DNA of 64,000 nt, from contig CAWCBG010000002.1 in the NCBI GenBank assembly GCA_963793845.1, positions 434,001 to 498,000 of the forward strand, given 5' to 3'. A program made the position numbers and the translations under genes. This document shows positions 55,276 to 63,777 of this stretch, one piece after another. Source of the DNA: CAWCBG01 sp963793845. Lineage in GTDB: Bacteria; Acidobacteriota; Terriglobia; Terriglobales; Acidobacteriaceae. The notes below the pieces were generated by a model. It was not told where the DNA came from, made no database searches, and saw only the letters and a program-made list of their open reading frames with translations. Within the stretch, counting starts at the first letter, position 1; the number at the start of each line of letters is the position of its first letter.

Positions 55276-56052
55276 TCAGGATGGCGCCTTCACGGCCATC
55301 ATGCGCAAGCGCCGGTAGTCGGCAATCCAAACCCCATCACGGAAGAGTGCTGGTCGCGCTAGGTCTTCGGCGCGCCGCACAAATTCGCCACGCTGGTCGG
55401 GCGCAAGAGCCTCGCTGGCAAACTTGCCGAACATCGACAGCCAGTCTGCGAAGCCTTGCTCGCCGCCTTCCAGCCGAGTAGGTCTGTCGAACAGCGTCGC
55501 ATAGCGCACTTCAAGATTGCGGGCTTCGAGCAGCTTGGCATACTCGCTCACCGATGCGTAGAACCACGGCCAGAGCCGCTCCGGATGCTCAACGCCGAGA
55601 GAGCGTAAGGCGCCTGCCATGGCCTTCCATATCTGCTGGATGTTGCCGCGCCCGCCCATCTCGAAGACAAACCGCCCGCCCGGTTTTAATGCCCGCGCCA
55701 CTGACGCGACCACGCCGGGCTGATCTCGCACCCAGTGCAGTACGGCGTTAGAGAACACCGCGTCGAACTCGTTTTCGAAAGGCAACTGCGCCGCATCGGC
55801 CACCTCGAAGCGCAGCTCGGGACAATTCTTGCGCGCAGTGGCGATCATGCCCGGCGAATAGTCGATGCCCATTACCTCTGCGCCGCTTTTGGCGATGTCG
55901 GCGGTGAGCTGACCAGTGCCGCAACCAACGTCGAGAATGCGCTCGCCCGGCTGGGGTGCGAGTAGCTTCACAACGTCTTGCCCATAGTGCCAGACGAACG
56001 AATAGTTGTCCTGGTAGAAGTCGGCGTTCCAATGCAACGGTTGCGAAACCAT
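55276..56052 (-). CDS. Class I SAM-dependent methyltransferase (trans-aconitate methyltransferase-like)
   Basis: The 258-residue product has SAM-binding motif I (ILDVGCGTGQLTADIA, about residues 39-54), motif II (GIDYSPGMIATARKN) and the VFSNAVLHWVRDQPGVV block seen in trans-aconitate 2-methyltransferases. Its C-terminus (FRDGVWIADYRRLRMMAVK) also fits that group. The substrate is not proven. It precedes the DNA glycosylase gene with a one-base gap on the same strand. Confidence 0.9.
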   Translation of the reverse strand: MVSQPLHWNADFYQDNYSFVWHYGQDVVKLLAPQPGERILDVGCGTGQLTADIAKSGAEVMGIDYSPGMIATARKNCPELRFEVADAAQLPFENEFDAVFSNAVLHWVRDQPGVVASVARALKPGGRFVFEMGGRGNIQQIWKAMAGALRSLGVEHPERLWPWFYASVSEYAKLLEARNLEVRYATLFDRPTRLEGGEQGFADWLSMFGKFASEALAPDQRGEFVRRAEDLARPALFRDGVWIADYRRLRMMAVKAPS

Positions 56053-56070
56053 GAAGCAATTCTAAGGCGA

Positions 56071-56196
56071 ATTCACCACGGAGCGCACGGAGCGTGGAAG
56101 TGAATCATCACAAGAAAGGCATTTCTCTGTGTCTCCGTGTCTCTGTGGTTCATTCATCACTTCTTCCGCCGTGGGCTCCGTTCCTCCGTGGTGAAT
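56071..56196. repeat. Inverted repeat with CTCCGTGTCTCTGTG core
   Basis: Arms ATTCACCACGGAGCGCACGG (56071) and CCGTTCCTCCGTGGTGAAT (56178-56196) are complementary at the outer ends. Between them lies TCTCTGTGTCTCCGTGTCTC (56124-56150), the same core as at 59756 and, inverted, at 19155. Confidence 0.65.
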
Positions 56197-56229
56197 CTTC
56201 GCATCCTATACAATCGAAAGAGCGAACTC

Positions 56230-57336
56230 ATGAACAAGATGATTCTTGCCAACCTGGTGCACCGTCCTTTTCGCACCATGATCAGCGTTGTCGCTGTCGC
56301 TGTCGAAGTCACACTCATTCTGCTGATCGTCGGCCTTTCGCTCGGCATGCTGAACGACACCAAGAACCGGCAGGCTGGCATTGGCGCCGACATCATGGTG
56401 CAGCCTCCAGGCTCGTCGCTGCTGATGGGCGTCAGCGGCGCTCCGGTGTCGATCAAGGTGGCTGACAAGCTCAGGCAGTTGCCGCATGTGGTTGCGGTCG
56501 CCCCGGTGGTCACGCAGTTGACGACTTCCGGCTCGGTCGAAGTGATCGACGGCATCGACCTGGCCAGCTTTGAGGCCATGGGCGGTCCGTTTCACTACCT
56601 GGCGGGTGGTCCGTTCCAGGGGCCATACGACATGCTGATCGACGACCTACTGGCTTCGTCCAAGCACCTCAAGGTTGGCGACACGCTGGAGACGCTCAAC
56701 CAGCCCTTCCGCATCGCGGGCATCGTGGAGCACGGCAAAGGGGCGCGCAAGTTCGTGCCCATCAAGACGCTCCAGGACCTCACGGGCGCGCAAGGCAAGG
56801 CCTCGATCTTCTACGTCAAGCTCGATGACCCCAACAACGCTGACGCCGTGGTGCAGGAAATCAAGCACGTTCCCGGCATGGAGAACTACGGCGTCCACTC
56901 GCTGAAGGAATATCTCAGCCTGATGACTTCCAGCAGCATTCCCGGGCTGGCAACCTTCATCAACGTGGTGATCGGGATTGCAATGGTGATCGGTTTCATC
57001 GTGATCTTCCAGGCCATGTACGCCGCGGTCATGGAGCGCACCCGCGAGATCGGCATCCTGAAATCGCTGGGTGCGGGCAAGCTCTATATCGTGAACGTCA
57101 TCCTGCGCGAGACGCTGCTGATTTCGATCGTCGGAATCGTGCTTGGGATCGCCGTCAGCTTCGCCGCCAAGGCGGGGCTGCGGGTGAAGTTCCAGACGCT
57201 GCCCATCATGATCACTTCAGGATGGTGGGCGGTGCGCGCTCCGATCATCGCGATTATCGGCTCGATACTGGGAGCCTTCTATCCCGCGCTTAAAGCGGCG
57301 CAGAAGGATCCCATCGACGCGCTGGCGTACGAATAG
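56230..57336 (+). CDS. ABC transporter permease, FtsX/MacB-type
   Basis: The 368-residue product has one N-terminal membrane helix (about residues 18-42), a large periplasmic domain (about 45-240) and three C-terminal helices with the FtsX signature (AMYAAVMERTREIGILKSLGAGK). It thus matches the permease half of a MacB/LolCE-type exporter. An ATP-binding partner is not in the window. A poor ribosome site precedes the ATG at 56230; earlier in-frame starts lie inside a dispersed repeat. Confidence 0.9.
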   Translation: MNKMILANLVHRPFRTMISVVAVAVEVTLILLIVGLSLGMLNDTKNRQAGIGADIMVQPPGSSLLMGVSGAPVSIKVADKLRQLPHVVAVAPVVTQLTTSGSVEVIDGIDLASFEAMGGPFHYLAGGPFQGPYDMLIDDLLASSKHLKVGDTLETLNQPFRIAGIVEHGKGARKFVPIKTLQDLTGAQGKASIFYVKLDDPNNADAVVQEIKHVPGMENYGVHSLKEYLSLMTSSSIPGLATFINVVIGIAMVIGFIVIFQAMYAAVMERTREIGILKSLGAGKLYIVNVILRETLLISIVGIVLGIAVSFAAKAGLRVKFQTLPIMITSGWWAVRAPIIAIIGSILGAFYPALKAAQKDPIDALAYE

Positions 57337-57404
57337 GAACCAGCAATCAGCAACTAGCAATTAGTAAAGGCGCATCTGCCGCAGGCGCGCCCCTGATTCT
57401 TCGG

Positions 57405-57519
57405 TGTCATCCCGACCGAGGGGCTTCGCCCGAGCGGAGGGACCTGCATTTCGCCTGGCAGTCTTGGCTATCCCAGCAAAACGCGGGTCCCTCACCCCTG
57501 AAGGGGCTTCGGGATGACG
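57405..57519. repeat. Dispersed element bounded by TGTCATCCCGA / TCGGGATGACG
   Basis: TGTCATCCCGACCGAGGGGC at 57405 and AAGGGGCTTCGGGATGACG ending at 57519 are inverted. The interior has GAGGGACCTGCATTTCGCC and its mirror GCGGGTCCCTCACCCC. Elements of this type are seen at 50665, 54448 and, with other ends, 25866. It lies between the ABC permease and SDR genes. Confidence 0.75.
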
Positions 57520-57574
57520 AATAGAGAGAAAAGGCGATTCAGGGCGACAGGCTCAGGCAGCTACAATCCTCTCC

Positions 57575-58348
57575 ATGTCCAACGTCACTCTTTCCCTGGA
57601 AGGCAAGGTTGCTCTTGTTACCGGAGGCTCGCGCGGCATCGGTGCGGCCACGGTTCGGATGTTCGTACAGGCCGGAGCTCGCGTCGTGTTCAACTACGTT
57701 CGCTCTCAGGCCGAGGCGGATCGTCTGGTCGCCGAGCTGGGGACCGACGTCTGTCATGCTGTGCAGGCTGACCTCAGCGGCACCACGTCGGCGGAACCGC
57801 TGGTGCGCGCCACGGTCGAGCGATTTGGCGCGCTCGATGTGCTGGTCGCCAACCATGGCGTCTGGCCGTCGGGCGACGTTGCTGTCGACCGGATGTCCGA
57901 TGACCAGTGGCGCACCACGGTCGGGGTGAATCTCGACAGCGTTTTTGCCCTCGTCAAACACTCAGTGGCACAGATGAAGCGCCAGGGTCGCGGCGGCCAC
58001 ATCGTCCTCATCAGCTCCACCGCCGGGCAACGCGGTGAAGCGGGTCATTGCGATTACGCCGCCACCAAAGGTGCGCTCATCAGCATGACCAAGGGCCTCT
58101 CGACTGAGCTGGCGCCGTTCAGCATCTACGTGAACTGCGTCGCACCCGGATGGGTTGGCACCGACATGTCGAACGATGCGCTAGCTGATCCCGAGCGTGC
58201 GAAAGAGATCCACGACACCATTCCGCTGGGCCGCGTCGCCACGCCGGCAGAAATCGCCGCGCCTATCTTGTTCCTCTGCACTGAGCACGCTGGCTTCATC
58301 ACCGGTGAGATTTTCAACGTGAATGGCGGCGCCGTGCTGGTTGGGTGA
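57575..58348 (+). CDS. Short-chain dehydrogenase/reductase (FabG-like)
   Basis: The 257-residue product has a Rossmann fold with VALVTGGSRGIGAATVRMF, NHGVW (NAG-like motif), a catalytic serine in LISSTAGQRG, YAATK with Tyr and Lys, and VNCVAPGWVGTDM. This is the classical SDR family, near 3-oxoacyl-ACP reductases; substrate unknown. It ends with the Gly-rich tail NVNGGAVLVG. Confidence 0.92.
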   Translation: MSNVTLSLEGKVALVTGGSRGIGAATVRMFVQAGARVVFNYVRSQAEADRLVAELGTDVCHAVQADLSGTTSAEPLVRATVERFGALDVLVANHGVWPSGDVAVDRMSDDQWRTTVGVNLDSVFALVKHSVAQMKRQGRGGHIVLISSTAGQRGEAGHCDYAATKGALISMTKGLSTELAPFSIYVNCVAPGWVGTDMSNDALADPERAKEIHDTIPLGRVATPAEIAAPILFLCTEHAGFITGEIFNVNGGAVLVG

Positions 58349-58510
58349 ACGCGCCTGAGGCCGAAGAGTCTGAAGCGCCTCTTCACCCCGTACGTTGCTA
58401 ACGGGTAACCTTCCCACAAAGGACAGGGGTGCTGTGTTGGGCAAAGCTGCCTCGCCACCCCATTCAGACCTATTAAATTAATGTATAAATCAAAGAATTC
58501 AATTTTTTAC

Positions 58511-58539
58511 TTGACAAAATTAATTAACTATTCTATATT
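58511..58539 (+). promoter_or_regulatory. Strong sigma-70 promoter before the DUF2089 gene
   Basis: TTGACA (58511-58516) and TATATT (58534-58539) are 17 bases apart, preceded by an AT-rich stretch that could act as an UP element. The start codon at 58559 would lie only about 13 bases into the transcript. Confidence 0.75.
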
Positions 58540-58558
58540 TCTGGCGTAGGACAAAGAA

Positions 58559-58909
58559 ATGCCGATCACGAGAACCAGCTGTCCCGAGTGCAACGAGCAA
58601 TTGAAGATCACCCGGTTGGCTTGTGCCAAGTGCAACCTGGCTTTGGAGGGTGAGATTGAGCTCTCGCCCCTGGCCCAGCTATCGGCAGAGGACCAAGCCT
58701 TTGTGATGGCGTTTACTCGCCATCATGGATCGATCAAGAAGATGGAGGCGCTGTTTGGCATCAGCTATCCGACGGTGAAGAACCGGCTGAACGCGATCGC
58801 CGCCCGCCTCGACCAAACCATGCAGGCGCCCACTCCTGGAGCCTACGTCCTGGAGCAGCTCGAGCGGGGAGAAATCACCGTCGATGAGGCGCTGGAAAGA
58901 CTGGGCTGA
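58559..58909 (+). CDS. DUF2089-family putative regulator with zinc-finger and HTH
   Basis: The 116-residue product begins with two CxxC pairs (CPECNE and CAKCNL) likely binding zinc, then an HTH-like part (MAFTRHHGSIKKMEALFGISYPTVKNRLNAI) and a C-terminal SHOCT-like hairpin (VLEQLERGEITVDEALERLG). The family is a suspected DNA-binding regulator. It overlaps the next gene at TGATG, so translation is coupled. A strong promoter lies just upstream. Confidence 0.9.
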   Translation: MPITRTSCPECNEQLKITRLACAKCNLALEGEIELSPLAQLSAEDQAFVMAFTRHHGSIKKMEALFGISYPTVKNRLNAIAARLDQTMQAPTPGAYVLEQLERGEITVDEALERLG

Positions 58910-59340
58910 TGCCCGAGGAGAAAACGATGTCAGTCGAAACGAGAAAAGTCCTGGAAATGTTGGCAGCAGGCAAAATCACCTCAGAGGATGCCGAACGGCT
59001 GCTGGATAAGTTGACCGCATTGAAGGATCAGCCCGACGAAAAGTCCGGTGACGATCGCGAGGATACCGTAAAACCCGGCGCTAAGCAGAGGCACCTCCGC
59101 ATCCTGGTGACGCGCGACCACGGACGCGACGTCAATATGCGCGTGCCCCTGAGTTTTCTGCGCTCAGGAGTGGGGTTGATAGGGGTGTTGCCGGTGGATG
59201 TGGCCGAAAAATTGAGAGAGCAGGGTTTCGATGTGAGCGCCTTCTCCAGGATGTCTCCCGGCCAGCTCAACGAAACTCTGAACGCTCTGAACCTGGACAT
59301 CGACAGCGGCGACAAGCACGTGCGCATCTTCTGCGAATAG
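58909..59340 (+). CDS. SHOCT-like domain protein paired with DUF2089
   Basis: The 143-residue product has an N-terminal helical hairpin (TRKVLEMLAAGKITSEDAERLLDKL) similar to the end of the DUF2089 protein and to the start of Bacillus YvlB, a charged linker and a C-terminal domain with LRILVTRDHGRDVNMRVPLSFLRSGVGLIG and VHVRIFCE-like strands. It is translated from an ATG overlapping the upstream stop. Function unknown; interaction with the DUF2089 protein through the shared hairpin is inferred. Confidence 0.8.
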   Translation: MPEEKTMSVETRKVLEMLAAGKITSEDAERLLDKLTALKDQPDEKSGDDREDTVKPGAKQRHLRILVTRDHGRDVNMRVPLSFLRSGVGLIGVLPVDVAEKLREQGFDVSAFSRMSPGQLNETLNALNLDIDSGDKHVRIFCE

Positions 59341-59375
59341 GCGCACGGGCTCGTCCCCAAAATTGGGCGGCTCCG

Positions 59376-59645
59376 TTATTCGTCACTGGGCGACTCGGTG
59401 AAGCCCATTTCCGACAGGTGAGATTCGGCAATATGCACATCGCCCTCGGTGCTATGCCCTGTGGCGCGTAGCTCCTCCCACAGGGCGTCTACTTCGTCTG
59501 GAGCCATGGCGCTGGCGTGCCTCAAAAAGTGGTCCAATTCCGTCGGGTTGAAGACCTGCACCCACGAGTTGGCGCCGAGGTTGTAGTTGGCCTGGTACTC
59601 CAAAGGCTCCGACCTGAGACGAAAAACATGCAGCGTTCCTGGCAT
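59376..59645 (-). CDS. Small conserved hypothetical protein
   Basis: The 89-residue product is MPGTLHVFRLRSEPLEYQ and on, acidic towards the C-terminus (ESHLSEMGFTESPSDE). ATG 59645 is chosen because AGAGGA lies four bases upstream; a longer frame upstream runs into a dispersed repeat. No signal peptide or membrane helix. I do not recognise the family. Confidence 0.65.
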   Translation of the reverse strand: MPGTLHVFRLRSEPLEYQANYNLGANSWVQVFNPTELDHFLRHASAMAPDEVDALWEELRATGHSTEGDVHIAESHLSEMGFTESPSDE

Positions 59646-59755
59646 ACGTTCCTCTGATGGCGAATTTCCACCCCGGGTTCGACCCCATTTATAAGCCGTG
59701 AGCATGAAACCATCGCGCTCGGTGGCCGTCAAGAGGCATCGATCACCTGAGGTTT

Positions 59756-59782
59756 CTCCGTGTCTCTGTGCCTCTGTGGTAA
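59756..59782. repeat. CTCCGTGTCTCTGTG dispersed repeat
   Basis: CTCCGTGTCTCTGTGCCTCT, same orientation as the copy at 56124-56150 and inverted relative to 19155-19182. It lies just after the lpdA stop codon. Confidence 0.6.
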
Positions 59783-59787
59783 AGCCG

Positions 59788-61203
59788 CTACGTGTTGATC
59801 GGCATGCCAAACACGGCGTTGGCTCCATCCAACATCGCCTCCGACAGTGTCGGGTGCGCGTGGATAATGTTCGCCAGTTCTTCCGCAGTGCACTCCATCT
59901 CCAGCGCCACCACCGATTCGGCGATCAGCTCCGTCGCCTGCGGTCCGATGATATGTACGCCCAGAATTTCGCCATACTTCGCATCGGTAACAATCTTCAC
60001 AAAGCCTTCGTGCTGCCCGACGATGCTAGCGCGCGAGTTCGCGGTGAACGGAAACTTGCCCACCCTTACATCGTAGCCTTGCTCCTTTGCCTTGGCTTCG
60101 GTCAGGCCCACGCTGCCGATCTCCGGGTGGCAATAAGTGGCATTGGGAATGCGATTGACATTGATTACCTTTACCGGTTTGCCGGCGATGTGGGTGACGG
60201 CGACAATGCCTTCCATCGCGCCCGAATGCGCCAGTTGCGGATATCCCGCAGCAATGTCGCCGATGGCGTAGATGCCGGGTTCGTCGGTGCGCATGAACTT
60301 GTCCACCTTCACGAAGCCGCGCTCGACCTGGATCTTCGTTTTCTCGATACCAACGCCTTCGGTACGCGGCGCTCGCCCGACGGCGACCAACACCTTCTCG
60401 GCCTCCAGCTTCTGCTGCTTGCCGTCGACGGTGAAAGTGACGGCGACGCCGCCCTTCGACTTCTCCAGCTTCTCGACCTTGGCGTTTACAAAGCCGTTGA
60501 TGCCGCGCTTGCGATAGACGCGAGCCAGTTCCTTCGAGACGTCCTCGTCTTCCACCGGCACGTACCGCGGCAGCATTTCGAGGATGGTCACGTCGGCGCC
60601 AAAAGACTTATAGATGCTGGCGAACTCCACACCCACCGCGCCCGAGCCAATCACGATCAGCGACTTCGGAATGCTGTTCAAGCTGAGCACCTCGATATTG
60701 GTCAGGATCTGGTCATCGGGCGAGAGCCCAGGCAGCATGCGCGCGACTGAGCCGGTCGAGAGTATGACCGCCTTGGCCTGCACATTGCTCTTCTGGCCTT
60801 GGTTATCGACTTCGACGGTATGGACGCCGCCCTTGGCCGGGCCGGTAAGCTTGCCGAATCCCTCAATCACCGTGACCTTGTTCTTTTTCATCAGGAACTG
60901 CAAGCCCTTGGCATGCTTATCGACGATGCCCTGCTTGCGCTTCTGGATCGACCCCCAGTTGAGGGTGACGCCGGCCGTGTTCTCAAGTCCGAGTTCCTGG
61001 CCATCTTTCACGTGGTCAAACACTTCCGCGTTGAACAGCAGGGCCTTGGTCGGGATGCAACCGACGTGCAGGCAGGTTCCCCCCAGCTTGTTGTCTTTTT
61101 CGATGAGAGCTGCTTTCAGCCCCAACTGTCCGGCCCGAATGGCCGCGGTGTATCCGGCAGGCCCACTGCCGATAATGGCTACGTCGTAGATCGTCTCAGG
61201 CAA
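59788..61203 (-). CDS. lpdA: Dihydrolipoyl dehydrogenase (E3)
   Basis: E3 reoxidises lipoamide of 2-oxoacid dehydrogenases. The 471-residue product has the FAD site (VAIIGSGPAGYTAAIRAGQLG), the redox disulfide GGTCLHVGCIPTKALL, the NAD site (LIVIGSGAVGVEFAS) and the C-terminal dimer motif HAHPTLSEAM with the active-site His. Length fits. It may serve the E1 beta of 49001-49975, though the two are 10 kb apart. Confidence 0.96.
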   Translation of the reverse strand: MPETIYDVAIIGSGPAGYTAAIRAGQLGLKAALIEKDNKLGGTCLHVGCIPTKALLFNAEVFDHVKDGQELGLENTAGVTLNWGSIQKRKQGIVDKHAKGLQFLMKKNKVTVIEGFGKLTGPAKGGVHTVEVDNQGQKSNVQAKAVILSTGSVARMLPGLSPDDQILTNIEVLSLNSIPKSLIVIGSGAVGVEFASIYKSFGADVTILEMLPRYVPVEDEDVSKELARVYRKRGINGFVNAKVEKLEKSKGGVAVTFTVDGKQQKLEAEKVLVAVGRAPRTEGVGIEKTKIQVERGFVKVDKFMRTDEPGIYAIGDIAAGYPQLAHSGAMEGIVAVTHIAGKPVKVINVNRIPNATYCHPEIGSVGLTEAKAKEQGYDVRVGKFPFTANSRASIVGQHEGFVKIVTDAKYGEILGVHIIGPQATELIAESVVALEMECTAEELANIIHAHPTLSEAMLDGANAVFGMPINT

Positions 61204-61351
61204 TTTCGTGCTCCATTAGTGCGAAATTTAAGGGGATAAAAGGGGCCCAGCCGGGCCGGTTCGCGCCGTCAGAATCATAGGTGACAGGCGAATAGATGAT
61301 TGTAAATCAAGGAAAGAAGCGGAGAGGGGCGCACTGAAAGCATTGGCCGGC

Positions 61352-61885
61352 CTATCCGCGAGGTCCGCGTCCCACCTTCGATTCAAACCTATATACGCTC
61401 CACACTTCGCCGCCTTTCTCGATGTGAACGGGATCGACCGCTTCGCCCGTAAAGCTCGCGATGGCGCGCGCCCAAAACTGGTTCGCCGATCCATTCGACT
61501 GCATCACGCGAACCTCCCACAGACCGGGAAACCGTGTCCATACATCGTGCGCGATCTGCGTTCCCATTCCGCGCCTCCGGTGTCCGCGCAAAACAAAGAA
61601 CTCTGCCATGTCCCAGATCACCAGGTCGCCGGAGATCTCTGACCCTCGCTTCACCAGGACGAATCCCGCCAGTTGGCCATCCCACCAGACGAGAAACGGA
61701 TGGCGGTCAGGCTCACTCCAGTACAGTGGAAGGCGTGGGTAGCCGAACCTGCCATCCGCTCCAATATGCACATCGTGAAACTCACTGAAATCATGCGCGT
61801 ACAGCTCCAGCAAGTTGGCCAGAATCGGCTGTTCCTCCGGCAGGGCGCGAATCACTTCGAGACGGGCAAACGGCGGTCGCGTCAT
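61352..61885 (-). CDS. GNAT-family N-acetyltransferase
   Basis: The 177-residue product has a GNAT pattern with PFLVWWDGQLAGFVLVKR, MAEFFVLRGHRRRGMGTQIAHDVW (RRGMG pyrophosphate loop) and VRVMQSNGSANQFWARAIASFTGE. Its substrate is unknown. Start at 61885 is by domain fit; a GTG at 61921 would add 12 residues; neither has a good ribosome site. Confidence 0.85.
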   Translation of the reverse strand: MTRPPFARLEVIRALPEEQPILANLLELYAHDFSEFHDVHIGADGRFGYPRLPLYWSEPDRHPFLVWWDGQLAGFVLVKRGSEISGDLVIWDMAEFFVLRGHRRRGMGTQIAHDVWTRFPGLWEVRVMQSNGSANQFWARAIASFTGEAVDPVHIEKGGEVWSVYRFESKVGRGPRG

Positions 61886-61959
61886 AAGGTGTTGGACGAG
61901 CCTTGATAGGCAGTATGCCACTGTGGCGGGTGCTTACCTATCGAATACACTCGTTTTTC

Positions 61960-61976
61960 GGTTTATCCGGATAACC
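61960..61976. promoter_or_regulatory. Palindrome upstream of the ECF sigma gene
   Basis: GGTTTATCCGGATAACC is a near-perfect 17-base palindrome, 78 bases before the sigma factor ATG and between two divergent genes. It could be an operator; no regulator is known here. Confidence 0.3.
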
Positions 61977-62053
61977 CGCCGCTCGTCTTCGACTTACCTG
62001 CCCGCGCTGCCTCCCTGAGTCTTTTCTCGCTGCCGTGCCGTATTAGGACTAGT

Positions 62054-62647
62054 ATGATCGCCACCGCCTTCAGTTCGCTGGTCTCGATGGAAACCGAAGA
62101 GGCTCAAATTGCCCAGGGGCTGCGCCGTCGCGATCCTGATCTGCTCGACACGTTGATCGAGCAGTATCAGCACCGGCTGCTGCGCTACCTGCTGCACCTG
62201 ACCGGCAACCGCGCGCTGGCCGAGGACCTCTTCCAGGAAACCTGGCTGCGGGTGCTCGAGAAAGGCCATCAATACGATGGCCGCAACAAGTTCCCAACCT
62301 GGTTGTTTTCCATCGCCCACAACGTCGCCATCGACCATTTGCGCAAGCGCCAGCCTGCCAGCCTCGATGCCATCAACGAGCAGGAAGACGGTCCGGTGAT
62401 CGATCCTCCAGCGGGCGGCCCTTCGGCCTTCGACCTGCTTGCCGAGAAAGAAGTGGCCCGGCAGATCGAGACTGCCATGGACAAGGTTCCGGTGGTCTAT
62501 CGCGAGGTGCTGGTGCTGCGCTTCCAGGAACAGATGAAGCTCGAGGAGATTGCCCAATTGATCCATATCCCACTTGCGACCGTGAAGACGCGGCTCTATC
62601 GCGGCGTCATGGCATTACGTCCGTCGTTCCAGGCAGGTGCACGATGA
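62054..62647 (+). CDS. ECF-type RNA polymerase sigma factor
   Basis: The 197-residue product has sigma region 2 (YLLHLTGNRALAEDLFQETWLRVL, FPTWLFSIAHNVAIDHLRKR) and region 4 (MKLEEIAQLIHIPLATVKTRLYRG). It directs RNA polymerase to promoters of a stress or envelope regulon. Its stop overlaps the start of the zinc-finger anti-sigma gene (ATGA), so they are co-translated. The exact ECF group is not decided. Confidence 0.94.
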   Translation: MIATAFSSLVSMETEEAQIAQGLRRRDPDLLDTLIEQYQHRLLRYLLHLTGNRALAEDLFQETWLRVLEKGHQYDGRNKFPTWLFSIAHNVAIDHLRKRQPASLDAINEQEDGPVIDPPAGGPSAFDLLAEKEVARQIETAMDKVPVVYREVLVLRFQEQMKLEEIAQLIHIPLATVKTRLYRGVMALRPSFQAGAR

Positions 62648-63147
62648 CCGAACATGAACGCGCTGTTGATCTGATCACTCACCGCAACGTCGAAGGCATT
62701 GACCGCGCAGAAGGCGCGTGGCTCGACTCTCACCTCGAAATTTGCGTGGAGTGCGCTTCTTACGCCGCGTCACTACTGGCGGCGGGTCAAGCGTTGCGAT
62801 CCATGCCGGTAATGGCCAGCCGCTCGCTGGTTTCAGTTACGCAAGCTCGTGTGCGAGCCCGCGCGCTGGAGATGCGGGAGCGCGAGTCGCGCCTGTTTCT
62901 GATCGCTCTGTCGTTCTGCCTGGGCATGCTGGCGTCCACCGTATCGGCGTGGTTGTGGTGGAAGTTTGGCAGTTGGGTGGTGGAACTACTGGGGCTGCCA
63001 CAGGCAATCGTCGCGCCGGGCGTGGTGCTGTTCTGGCTGCTGCCGTCGATCGCCGTCGCCCTGCTCATGATCTTTGTGCCGCGCCACGTACTTAACCATC
63101 CGCTCACGCTATCGCTGGTGAGGGAGCGTGAAGGAGAAATTCGATGA
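62644..63147 (+). CDS. Zinc-finger anti-sigma factor, membrane-bound
   Basis: The 167-residue product has an N-terminal zinc-binding anti-sigma motif (HLEICVECASYA, His-x3-Cys-x2-Cys) and two C-terminal membrane helices (about residues 88-110 and 122-145). It would hold the ECF factor at the inner membrane and release it on a signal. Start and stop overlap both neighbours by four bases (ATGA). No periplasmic sensor domain is seen, so the signal may be sensed in the membrane or cytoplasm. Confidence 0.88.
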   Translation: MTEHERAVDLITHRNVEGIDRAEGAWLDSHLEICVECASYAASLLAAGQALRSMPVMASRSLVSVTQARVRARALEMRERESRLFLIALSFCLGMLASTVSAWLWWKFGSWVVELLGLPQAIVAPGVVLFWLLPSIAVALLMIFVPRHVLNHPLTLSLVREREGEIR

Positions 63148-63662
63148 ATTCCAAATGGGACAGCTTTCAGAACGAACTGAAGATGATTCCGCCGACGGCG
63201 GTGGGCCTCGCCATCGCAGCCTTTGCCAGCATGCCGGTGCTGTTTGGCACGCTTTCCCGCATACCCAATAAGGTGCCCCCGTTTCCCTGGTGGGTGATGC
63301 TGAGCGTTATCTGCGGACTGGTTCTGGCAGCGTGGGTCCTGCTCATCGGCTACATCAACGTCGACGCGGGCAGGCGCGGCATGGGCCGAATTCTGTGGAC
63401 ATGCATTGCGATATTCGTGCCCAATTGCCTCGGCATTCTGCTGTACTTCCTGCTGCGCAAGCCGTTTCTGCGCCAATGCGCGGGCTGCGGCGCGATGGTC
63501 GATCCCAACTTCCAGTATTGCCAACAGTGCGGCTATGCGATGTACCCCACCTGCGGCAACTGTGGGCATGCCATCAGCCATGAGTTCATCTGTTGTCCCT
63601 ATTGCGGCAAGGCAGTGAAGGGGACGGCGCAAACGGTGCCCAGTAGTTCGACGCCCGTCTAG
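63144..63662 (+). CDS. Membrane protein with double zinc ribbon, in the ECF operon
   Basis: The 172-residue product has three hydrophobic segments (about residues 18-38, 48-70 and 82-105) and a C-terminal pair of zinc ribbons with CAGC, CQQC, CGNC and CPYC. Zinc ribbons of this kind often mediate protein or nucleic-acid contacts. Its four-base overlap with the anti-sigma gene suggests a role in the same signal path, but the family is not assigned. Confidence 0.82.
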   Translation: MNSKWDSFQNELKMIPPTAVGLAIAAFASMPVLFGTLSRIPNKVPPFPWWVMLSVICGLVLAAWVLLIGYINVDAGRRGMGRILWTCIAIFVPNCLGILLYFLLRKPFLRQCAGCGAMVDPNFQYCQQCGYAMYPTCGNCGHAISHEFICCPYCGKAVKGTAQTVPSSSTPV

Positions 63663-63687
63663 CACATGCGCCCTTAGCTTCCAAAAG

Positions 63688-63717
63688 TGTCATGACGAGC
63701 GAAGCGAGGCATCTGCT
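63688..63717. repeat. GACGAGCGAAGCGAGG dispersed repeat
   Basis: TGTCATGACGAGCGAAGCGA at 63688, continuing GGCATCTGCT, is identical over 30 bases to the left end of the element at 25866. No mirrored partner was found before the window edge. Confidence 0.6.
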
Positions 63718-63777
63718 GCTGATCACGACAGTTCCAGGTCTCGAACCCCGCGAGACCCGGGGCACTCGTGGCTGGTA

